Shown: piece after piece, positions 45,001 to 55,498 of the stretch
Layout of the letters: every line of letters starts with the position of its first letter
Position numbering within the stretch: the first letter of the stretch is position 1
Assembly: GCA_023333565.1 (NCBI GenBank)
Contig: JAJKFH010000741.1
Coordinates: 124,001 to 188,000, forward strand
Direction of reading: 5' to 3'
Source: Puffinus mauretanicus
Lineage: Eukaryota; Chordata; Aves; Procellariiformes; Procellariidae
Length of the DNA stretch: 64,000 nucleotides
Notes under the pieces: model-generated
Database searches by the model: none
What the model saw: the letters and a program-made list of their open reading frames with translations, nothing else
Told to the model about the DNA's origin: nothing
Program-made: the position numbers and the translations under genes

Positions 45001-48000
45001 TTGAGGAGGGAGGTCAGTTAAATGGGGTAACTATGGGCATTGATCATTGCTTAGGAAAATGGGAGTATACCTTATTATCCAAATTAGTTTGGGTTGGTTT
45101 TTTTTTTTCCCTCCTGCAATTATCCAAAAAAAAGTGTACAAAAAATAGGCGGATGGCACGAAAAGCTACGGCTGATTTAGGCAAGACCTGAGCATGTTTG
45201 GCCCCCCCCTTCCCCCCCCCCCCCTTTTCAAAGTAGCTTACCTTTGCACTCTGCTTGTGTTTTATTTGGGAGCCAACAGGAGTTTTGGGGGATGCTTTCC
45301 AATATAGAAGATTGTCGTTTCTATCATTAACATCTGCTTGGAGTAAACCCCCTTCAGGTAATGCTTTCCGTGCTTCTCGTTTTATTAATGTCTCCGAGTT
45401 CTTGTTTTAATCCTCTGACATTCTTGACAGATTCAGTTAAGAGTCAAAGGCTGGAGTGAAACTAAGGTGAAAAGAGTGACTTTACATCAAATTTAACTTG
45501 TGAGACGAGATGTGAAATGAGACACCTTACACTTCATCTTCATCGTTCTGCATCGTGGCCAGGTTTCTCCCAGGTAGGCCTGTTTGCTTTGCAAGTTCTT
45601 TGCAAGTTACCTGTATTATAACATGGCTATAGGGCATCTGCACACTTCTTGGTACGTGGTAAACATCAATTTGTCACAAAACTAGAGAGAAAAAGAACAC
45701 AAGAATTGCTCATTAATAACAGCTAAAATTTGAATCTCCGCCTTATCCAAAGCAAGGTTGAGCTCTTTGCTTTGGGAGGTGACTAGACATTGAATTCACG
45801 TTATTTTAAATGACAGTTAATGAATGAAGCTTCAGCAGAATGACTTCCAGAACCGTGTTTTGTTTTTCAGATGAAATATGTTAGACAATATTATTCTTTT
45901 CCTCATTTGCAAACTTGGTAGTCACAAATTCAGTTCTGCCTGACTAGTTCCTGAAAAACAAGCCCTAATTGACTTAAACTCAGCTTGAAGCACTCTAGGA
46001 CGAATTTTTTCCAAGGAGCGTAGACGAATGGAGTATGAAGCACATTTTTATCCCGTATGTCTGAGGCAGAGGCTGACTCTGAAAATTTCATCCTAGCTAC
46101 TATCTGTCCCTTTTTTTTTAGGTGGCAAGACTTTTAATTCCTTTTTATGCTGAATTTAAAGGAAAAGGCCATAAACATAGGCTATTACTTTTTGGCAGCC
46201 ATGCTCTGGGTCAGATCTATGGATTTTTTTTAAATTTCAAATAATTTTTCAGAGACCTTGTTTGGATACACTCATCTATGGGATTTTCTTCCTATTTGAA
46301 CTGTACCTATTAGAATGGAAAATATTTTTCATTGTTACTTGGATGAAGAAAAACAGGTTTTCTTTGTTGGCAATTGGCTACCAAACTTAAACTGTGAACT
46401 TCTCTGCTATTGTGATTTGGTTCTCTGGGTTTTTTTTAGCAGAGCCCCTGGTTTTTTTCTCCATGCAGCCTCAATATGCTTTGTATTTCCTATGTAGACA
46501 TTTGATCACAGTTAGCTCTGAAAAATACGCCATGAGATTTTGTAACTCCCTGACATAAAGAAGCGTCAGCTGACATTTTATCTGCTTTTTGTCATCTCAC
46601 AAAACGGCTGTAACTCAGCGTAATTGCTTCTGTTATGCCATTAATAGTAAGCATTGTATGTCAAAACAATCAAAAGGCTTATCTTTCTGTGGAAAAACTC
46701 CACAGAAAATCCATCCGTAGAGAGATTTGCAAATACTACGTTCCTCATTGCAGATGCTGGAATTGTAACTACTTCCTGCTTAACTTCTAGTGAATTCTTT
46801 CATCCAGTCTCACGCTCTTTTGTTGTGCAGCTGAAAGCTGGTCTGTTGTTATGAAGCGAATACCATACTTTGTAATTTTCCATCGCTTTCCACCACGCTG
46901 ACATTAAACTGGATGAAGGAAACTGTAGTAGCTTTTACTGAGTAGAAAATTGTTTCAGCGTAATGCTTTTTTACATAAAACACCTCTTTGGGTACTAAAG
47001 TTTATTTAGTTTTATTCATTTATCTCTTTTCTCATTCATTTTACAGAAAGTAAACATTATTTCTGCAAAGAAAAGATTTTTTTTTCCTACAAGAGCATTT
47101 ACCAGATCAGTTTACAACAGTGCAAAAACTGCTGTTCCATCTAGTAACCTCTACTCTGCAGGGTTTTGTAAGGTTTTCCGAGAATTCATAGTTTCCTAAG
47201 GTGAGCTGCCTTTAGTCGCTAAAAGAAGTCCAAAGATCCTGTAGATACAATATTCCTTGGTGTATTCATCAAATGCTTAAATATAAGAGCTGAACCCAGG
47301 ATGTGATTCAAATGCTCCTTTGTCATGTAGCTGAAAGCCAGTCTTTTGTTACGGAGGTGTATATTGTATCTCAGATATAATCACTTGCCAAAGGAAAAAA
47401 AAGGAAAAAAACCAGCAGCACTGTAGCATAAACTGCAAGAAACAAACCATGATAGGGTTTACTGAATAGAAGATTGAATCTAACTCCACTTAAAACATTT
47501 ATCCACATATGTTACTATATATGGTATATGTAGAGTCCGCATATATAACTATATATATAACAATATATAACTATAAATCATCTGTATTCACAGAATATTA
47601 TGATCAAAAAAAATTAGCACTGCCTAAGTGCAGCTCATGTACTTCTTCTAATGTAGACATTTGTCTGATGGGATGCTGAGTTTTTTCCGGAAGGCTTTGA
47701 TGTGCGAGGTTATGCGGAGTGATACAGTTCTGTGGGCAGTTACAGTCTATAAAGGTACGTGACTGCCAGTGACTGTGCAGAGACGGATTTATTAACTCCG
47801 GCAGTTCATTGTAAACCTCTGTCCTTAAAGCAATGCTTAATAGAAGTATCGGGATGTTTTTACAATCTTAAGTACACGAGTGTAATGTCATCATGATTTT
47901 ACACTCTCTTAGCTACAGATGAGTTTTCATCAAAGTCTAGTATATCGCAATAAATTTTCTATATGTGAATAATAGCTCACATGTGAATAATAACTGTGAA

Positions 48001-51000
48001 AGCTTATGTGTACAGCGCAGTAGGGCTTTTACATTTTCAATATATGATGGGACTTTGGTGATCAACAGCAGAATCTCATGAGGTGGTATAATAACGTTCA
48101 GTGGAGGTTTATTTCGGTGCAAGTCTGTGGAAGCGTGAACTGTCCTCAGCTTGTCCTCTGGTTTTCAAACGCTGCTTTGCACGTATTGCAAAGCTTGCTG
48201 TGTTGGTTGCTGTGACTCTGCTGTACTTACTGTGACCAGCAAATTAATTTTAAAGTAACTCCACTGGGGGTTGTAGTATGATCAAACAAAGCTTGTTAAG
48301 TAATGACGTTGAGTGCTTTGAGAAGGAAGCAGCTCCACTCTGCAACTGCTTGTTGTGAGCTTTCACTCAGTGCCCACAGAAGAAGATGCCACCAAGGTAC
48401 ATTTTTCATTGAGGACTAGATGTGGATTAAAATGCTGATATTAAGACGCTGAGTTCATTAAAACTGACTCCAGCTCTTCACAGCTGGGAGGCTGGAGGAG
48501 TCATCTGGTGTCAGACAAACAAAAATGTTCCATGACACAAATCTCATGGTAGCTCTTTGGGATGGACAGTGGACCGTGCCCGCACAAATTATAGTAACAG
48601 CTTGCACCAGGGTGGGGAGGTTCCTGGGGCAGGTTGTGCCCCATGCGGGCTACCCAAACTCCCAAGTCTCCTCTCTAGTCATCTCCATTTCCAGAATTAA
48701 ATCAGGAGTGTTTTCCAATATTCTTGTAATGGCTTGTCACTTTGCCTCACTTCCAACATACTCTTACGATTAAAAATAATAGGAAGACATTAAGAAATAA
48801 AAGGACTGAAATGATATTAAATGAGCTGGTTACTGGTGAGGGAAAAGGACTCGGAGACCAGATAAAAACTGTTCCTCGTGATCCTTTTCCTTAAAAGGCC
48901 TTTAGAAACTCAAGCAAGTGGGTAACTTGCTGTAATTATTCGTAGCTACCGGTGGGAATTGAAGGCACTTTAAGAAATACTGCGAGTTAAATTACTCAGG
49001 TCGGAACAAGAGTTTTAATCCAGGAAGATTCTGCCAAGAAAATGTATGGCTCAGGAGAGAAAATCTGGAGAAACTCCTGCTTTTTTCAAAGTGAAATTAG
49101 ATGATTGTGAAGGAGACATCACATCATGTTATGTCTTGCCAAGACATATGACTCTAAGCAAAGGCAAATCATTTAGAAATTGTTCAAATGCTTTTATGCT
49201 TTTTGAGACAGCCAATTATGTAATGGCAAAAAAAACCTGGCTGGCTCGCTGCGCTCAAAAGCAAGCCTCCGAGGGAAATAATGCCATTGCGATACTCATC
49301 AGGAAATAAAGTCTCGCTGTTTTTAATTTCATTTCCCTAGAATTTTCAATTAGGGAAAATGTATAATGATCAAAAATATAAAAATAGAAAATAATTAAGG
49401 AGATATACAAACACTGCAGTGGCTGTAAGAGATCAGACCCACAGCCCACCTAGTTTAGTATCTGCCAGGGAAAACATCTGACGTTTCCTTTTGGTGCTTG
49501 AGCTTTGTTACAGGTTTCAGCCCTTGTGCTGCAAATGGAATGTCATCGGCTTATCGTTTCTATTTGTGTATGTTAGGGAAGCAGAACCCAGCAAACTGCA
49601 CTGCTGCAGAGCACCCTTTGCCTGTAGGAATGCCCCTTTACAAAAAGCAAAATGAGGGAATACCTCCTGAAGGGATGTTTTCTTAGAAAAGGGTATGTGT
49701 TTATTTGTTCCAGGTACTGAATTGTCAGCATACAGGTTAAAGGACTAACTCATTTCTAGCTGAATATCTCATTACTGTTTGTAAGAGTAATGCATATGAT
49801 CTTGTGAACAGTTTTTATTATTGTACTCCACACGATTCATCCTATATCATGAATTTTGATGGTGTTTCTTTGTGGAGCTATTGTAAATTTGGTTTAATAT
49901 TGACGTGACTCTCTTCCACTGTTTTTCTGTTTACACAGAGGTAGTCTCTAAAATATTTTTGGATTTATTTCTCATCCTAACCCTCAGTGAAGAGAAGATA
50001 AATCATACAAACCCAACTGAAAACATTTCAGCTTGTCTTGTTCAGTTGTTTCCACCCGCTGTGGAAATTCTGTGCTGGTGCCACTCTATGCGTTGCTGTG
50101 TGCTCCTTATAGGTAGTTCATTAAGTAAATGAGGGCTTTGCAACATGTTCTGGCAATGCATGTTATTTTGGGTTTTCATTTTGTATGGCAGTTTTCCTGG
50201 GATTGTTTTGGAGAGAGTTGCCAGAAACCTCGGGCCAGGCAGCCCTCAGCTTCGGCTTGGGGCCAGGTTTGGATGGAAATAGCAGGGTGTATTTCAGCAT
50301 TACAGAGTTCTGTCTGGGGAGCTAATTTTGTGCTGGTGCCCCCAAGGAGTCGTTGCTTCTTAGAGCCACCGCCAGTTCCTCTGAAGTGACTGGTTCCAGA
50401 CCATCGCAAAGGCTATCACAATCTTGTGATAGGCCTTCAGTGGTGTCTAGGTCAGCAGATGGTGACCTAGACCGACGGGGATTACCGTTCCCCGATGGCT
50501 CCCAGTGAGCTTTTCTTCTTTGCCTGCAGCTCCTGAGGAGTTTCGGCTCTTGCTGAGAAGAAAAATGCCTGACTCCCTGCAGTGTGCGTCCTTCCTCTTG
50601 ACTTGATTTTTGTAGGGAAGGACCATCGCTCTTATGCAAATAGGACCCCCGTGGCTCGCTTTAGCCACAAGCACAACTCCCGAAAGCCTCCTCCACCCTC
50701 TCTCCTGGACTCGGTGAACTCGGATGATTCTGGGTCAGGCCCGTGGGCACCTCGGGGTGGCTGTTAATGGAAGTGTGGATGTGGCAAGCAAGACCTTGTG
50801 AACTTCCTCTCGGTGAACTCATTTGAAATAGCTGGCGCTCCTGCCCATACCAATTAAATATGGAGTGTTTCACGCAAAGTAGTTCTTAGGTGTTCTAACT
50901 TAGCTCTTGGGGATTTTGAAATGTTTATAGACTTTCCAGAGGCTAGGAAAAAGGAGAAATATTTATGTGTAGAACATTTTGCCGTTTCACTTGGCTGGTA

Positions 51001-54000
51001 AGAATGATTAGCCCCCTTGCCCAAGGGTCCTTATCCCCTGCTCTTTAACACTAATGAATGTAAATGACATAAAGGCAGTACTGTGAGAAGTCATATATTA
51101 TTGTCACACTATGAGCAATACTGAATGGGGAAGAAAAAACCCCAGCAAATGCAAAGCACTTTGCATGGCAGGAATTACTAGGTAATCCGGGTAACATCCT
51201 TTTTATATTTGCTGCACTTCACTGCATATACAGTATTACAGTATCAGTTGATAAGTTACCCGCTCCCAAACAAGTCTCTGCAGCTCCATGGAGATTTACA
51301 TTGCAATGTTTTGGATACTCTACGAGTCTTATCCTGGGGATGGAATATTTCAGTGTTTGCCAATTACCTGGAAGTCCTCCTCAGCACAAGGCAGTGTAAG
51401 ATTAATGTGAAGAAAAGAACTTATGCACAACATCAAAGTTAAAATGTTGTGGCAAACAGGAGTGAAACAAGCCTGTATGCAGAACTCTAGATCAAATCCA
51501 AAAGGTCTCTTACCCTGCTACCAGCCCATCAACTGGATAACACTTACCTAACTCTGTAACTTAGGAACTGGTTCCTATTCAAAAACTACGACTTCAGGCT
51601 TCAGTCATCAAAAATAGTGTTGATTGGGATACTGTGTTTCATTTTATACCCTAAGTCTGTTTGGATTTCATCTGGGTGAAAATCTCAAAACCTCCCCTTC
51701 CCAGGGTGTTCTGATCCCAACTTAATTAGGAGGGTACTTTTAATTTTCCTCTTGCTAAACTGTTCTTTCTTGTGCAGATACTGAACTAAAATATTAATGA
51801 ATTGTTAACCTCCTGTGGATTAAAAACGGGCTTTTCCACCTGGCATAGTTATGTCCTTGTCTTAAGGTGAATCTTTTTCTCTCACTTTGAACTTCACATT
51901 TCATATAGCCATTTTTAACCGTCTTTTTGAACTACCAGTGTCTGGGCTCTACAGGAGGATCAGTCCTGATTTTGGGATGGAGTGCTCAGCCCTGAGCTCT
52001 AACCCCAGTTGTGCCCAAGGTCGGGCATTCATGGACAGGAGCACTGCTAGGAAAGCTACAGAACTTGTCTTTAAATGTAGTGATCCCTGCCATATCCATA
52101 TTCTTATCCAGGTCTGAAAGGGTATATTTGAAGCTTGTGGCAAACAATGCATTCCACATTTGCATAATTTTTGTTTAAAATACAGCACGGTGCTTTTTAC
52201 ACAAAGTGCTTTGTTTTGACAAGAGCTGAAAGTATTTTAGTCCAGCCTGGCATACAGACTCGCCCCTCTGCTGATTCCATGCATCTGTCCTAGATTAGAA
52301 GCATGGCTCCCTAGAGAGGTTTTTTATAAGTATGGCTTACGGTTTTTCAGTTGTTTGAGTCGATGCTGGAAGACAACGGGCAGTTAGGACAACTGAAAAA
52401 CAGAGCTGGACAGACAGATTTGGAAGAAAACTTGCTGTTATTTTATGTCCAAGAGCACATCTAGAGTAGGAGAACTATCACGGTATGGTAGTGCTGCATG
52501 GTTTTTCAGATAGAAGCCGAAGAGCTTCCCAACTGATGTTCATGGATTTGTGTAAGGACCCACATAAAGCATTTCATTATGTCTTGCACTGGACAGAGGT
52601 TTTGAAGGATTCCTCTTGTGCTCACGTAAGTTACAGAACAAGAAGCTGCCAGTATATTTGATGTTAATTTGTGCCTGATTCATTTGATGGATTTCACTGG
52701 CCAAGAGCTAATTTATTTGCTGAATTAAGTATCACTTCAAAGGTAACTCTCTATTCCTGCTAATTTGAGAACAAGTCATCATTTTGTTGATCTCTGTACA
52801 AAAAGGGGTAGAAAACCAAAATCTTTTCTCCCTCCTTCTAGCTTGTACCCTCATCCAGTGAGAAAAAAACTGAAAATGCCTATTTTGAGAGCTAGTATAC
52901 CTGCTGGGTACTGCAGCTAAGGGGGAAGATACATACAAAAACCTCTGGGGAAAAAAAAAAAGGAAGCAAACTTTATTTTTCTAACTTCAAAAATAAAATA
53001 TAATAATCAACATGTTTTGTTTAGTTACTGAATAGAGTGCCATTAGGCAAATTAGACTACAAATTTGAATTGACGTGCAAATTGTACAGGGAATTAATCC
53101 TAAAATAATCCATACAAATTTTGTGGTAGTGATAGCCACCTTTCTTGTTCTTTGAATTCACACCACCTCCTTTTGTCCATATGACGTGACATGGTATGGG
53201 AGTTGTGTGAGAGAGGATTGTTTGCCTTCTCTAGTTAGAAGAACTGTTCAGCTCACAGAGGTTGTCAAAACCCCCACCTCTTGAAAAGCTCGGTGAGCTG
53301 CACGCTCTGCAACACCAGGTCATTCCTGTGTAGCTGGGATAGTGTCTTCAGTTCAGAGACCGGACTTAATAAATAATGGGCATGGCTAGTTGATCATTTT
53401 TGGCTTGCTGTTGTTCTTCTGTCTGTTTGACAGCCCAGAGAATAGGGGTGAAAACTTAGCAGACTGAAAATGATTATCTGTTTGTAGGTTCTCCTCCTGT
53501 TGTCTTCCCGCTTCCTTTTCAAAAAGGAAAATTGTTGTTTTTTCAAAATATTTGCCAACTGATAATGCACAGCAAGTTGCTCTCGGTTGGGTGTGTTCAC
53601 TATATAATTCAGGTTGCTTTTTGCTGAAGTTCGTGAGAGTGTACAAGTCATGAATTGCAATGTACATACATGCCCTCTTCTATCTCCTCTCTCGGGTTCT
53701 GATCCCAGCATTTTCCTTGCCAGGTTTCCAGTTTTTTATGTTTTATGAACTCAACTAGATAAATATGTGTAAGGATAATAAAGTATATCTAAACATAGGA
53801 AACTAAAAGTAATTGTAAAAAAAAGTAACAAAAAGAAATAATATCAAACAAATTAACATTTTTGGGAGAGGACACAAAGTTTATCCACCACAGCTGATAG
53901 CTCCCAAAGAGGTTACTGATCTGCTTGCCAGGGAATATAGTTGGAGAGGGCTAATTTGAGTAGCGTCAAACTACATGCAGGTCGTTGCAGGCCACCCACA

Positions 54001-54175
54001 TATCCCTGTACGAACGAGTGCAGTGCAATTTAAACTGAGATAGCCTTTTACATTTTTCATAGTCGTTTTAGATGTAAGTAAAAAATATGAAGGTTTTCCT
54101 TTGGCATACTTGCTCTTTTAGACAATCATGACGTTTGATAAAGGACCAAGTGTGGATAGTTGGGGATCCACTGTA
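42087..54175. other. Intergenic DNA without recognised genes
   Basis: About 12 kb of AT-rich DNA. It contains a perfect 10-bp-stem hairpin at 43260-43284, a C-rich homopolymer stretch at 45201-45224 and a TATATA-rich segment at 47510-47580. Frames such as 44495-44998 (+) or 43432-43788 (-) show no recognised domain or plausible exon structure. Confidence 0.5.
43260..43284. repeat. Perfect 10-bp inverted repeat
   Basis: CTCTAAGAAC (43260-43269) and GTTCTTAGAG (43275-43284) flank the 5-base loop TTAAG. Confidence 0.85.
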
Positions 54176-54179
54176 CAGG
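54176..54179. repeat. Provirus target-site duplication, left copy
   Basis: CAGG directly precedes the LTR TG and recurs at 59618-59621 after the opposite LTR. A 4-bp duplication is typical of gammaretroviral integrases. Confidence 0.8.
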
Positions 54180-54237
54180 TGTTATAATTTACCTGTCCAA
54201 TTGAGTGACAGAGGCTAGTCAATTAGAAATTTTTTAA

Positions 54238-54243
54238 TTTATT
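54238..54243 (-). terminator. LTR poly(A) signal AATAAA
   Basis: About 95 bp downstream of the TATA box on the minus strand, the expected place for the R-region poly(A) signal. The same signal in the 5' LTR is at 59076-59081. Confidence 0.7.
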
Positions 54244-54337
54244 AAAGCAAGCGACAAGTAAGCAAAACAGCGCTGGGCAACCGGGGAGTCTCCTGCTCCA
54301 CCAACGGCCGGCAACTTAACAGTCTTTCAGTCCTCTC

Positions 54338-54343
54338 TTTATA
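54338..54343 (-). promoter_or_regulatory. TATA box of the 3' LTR
   Basis: The minus strand reads TATAAAGAGAGG. The equivalent box of the 5' LTR is at 59176-59181. Confidence 0.75.
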
Positions 54344-54450
54344 CTTTTCGTCTCCTTGTCGGTTGTCAGTTTCTCCAATCATAATCCGTCTTCACTCGCG
54401 TTTTCTTTCGAATCTTCCAATTGCAATCTACTCCGCCCTCCTCCACCTCA

Positions 54451-54516
54451 GGTCCTGTCTTGTTGCCAGGCAGGTTCTGTCTTGTTACCAGACATGTCCT
54501 GTCTTGTTTCCAGACA
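54451..54516. repeat. Three 22-bp U3 repeats in the 3' LTR
   Basis: Copies at 54451-54472, 54473-54494 and 54495-54516 share CTGTCTTGTT-CCAG-CA. The extra copy relative to the other LTR exactly explains the 22-bp length difference. Repeats at this place in U3 often act as enhancers. Confidence 0.9.
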
Positions 54517-54796
54517 TGTCCAGGGGTATTCAAGGTGTTAAGCAACGATTTCTTATCACGCCGTTCCATCTTACTACACAGCTCCTTTATTCTTAGCATT
54601 ACCATCCAAAGTTTAATGCTCTAAGAAAACTTTAGCGAACTTTAGCAAACATGGTTATGCAAGATTCAAGATAGATTGCAGCCAGCTCAAAGGATATTAT
54701 GCCACTCTGCGGTTTAATTAACTTTCTGCTAACACATATCACAGGACTTAATTGCATCTGACACAAAGTTTGATGAACAAAACAGTTCACAGTTTA

Positions 54797-55498
54797 TCAC
54801 AATCCCCCCTTTTTCTTTTCACCATTTTGTTCATCAAATCGCTTAAGCTCCTGCTGGCTTAAAATGAAGGTCTCCTCCACCTCCGGTATTCCTCCCAAAG
54901 GTTCATACTTGGCTTTTATAATCATCAAATGAGCGGCTTCTAATCTATTTTTTACAATTGTAACTACTCTATTGAATATACAGGGTCCAAAAGTTAATAC
55001 CAATATCAATATAATCAGGGGTCCTACAATGGTAGATAGTAGCGTAGTAAGCCAAGGAGAGTGATTAAACCAGGACTCATACCAGCTCTGCTGCGTTTCT
55101 CGCTCTCGTTTCCGTTTTTCTAGGCCCTCTCGAAGTTTTGTCATAGTATCTCTTACGACCCCGGTGTGATCAGCATATACACAACACTGTTCTCCCAAGG
55201 CGGCACATAACCCGCCTTGTTGTAAAAACATTAAATCCAGTCCCCTTCTATTTTGTAGCACCATTTCAGATAATGATCTTAATGATTTTTCTAAAGCGCT
55301 AATTGATTTTTCTATTTGAAGTAGGTCTTCGTCTACCGCTATTCGGAGTGATTGAAATTTCTGATTTTGTTGGACCAATGATGTTATTCCTGTGCCTGCA
55401 CCTGTTGCTCCTACAGCTATCAAAGTGGCTACTGTCAAAGCTGTAAGGGTGAATGGTTCTCGTTTTTGTAAGTGGTGACTCTGGGTATTCTGGTAATT
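54797..55498 (-). pseudogene. env: Env transmembrane (TM) part, separated from SU by a stop codon
   Basis: TM subunit of a gamma-type retroviral envelope, which normally mediates membrane fusion. It lies in the same frame as SU and follows a TAA at 55499-55501. A KR dibasic site at the expected SU/TM border lies at about 55460-55465. From 55438 the open frame runs 213 codons: hydrophobic fusion-peptide-like start, heptad-rich region, immunosuppressive-like segment (about 61-77) followed by CAALGEQCC (CX6CC, 78-86), membrane span about 129-151, and a 58-residue cytoplasmic tail with YEPL. The stop TGA lies just inside the 3' LTR. No start codon allows normal independent targeting, hence pseudogene. 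Confidence 0.9.
54804..54819 (-). other. Polypurine tract of the provirus
   Basis: The minus strand reads AAAAGAAAAAGGGGGG, two bases before the 3' LTR begins. It would prime plus-strand DNA synthesis. It also encodes the last residues of the TM frame. Confidence 0.88.

Larger units (their letters stand above)
54180..54801 (-). repeat. 3' LTR of the provirus
   Basis: 622 bp, bounded by TG and CA and nearly identical to 59018-59617. On the minus strand it holds a TATAAA box (54338-54343) and an AATAAA signal (54238-54243). Its U3 has three copies of a 22-bp repeat (54451-54516), whereas the 5' LTR has two. Confidence 0.95.

Noticed and set aside
49420..49495. Possible old interspersed-repeat fragment around GACCCACAGCCCACCTAGTT
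   Set aside because: It faintly resembles ancient vertebrate repeats, but the match is too short to assign to a family by eye.
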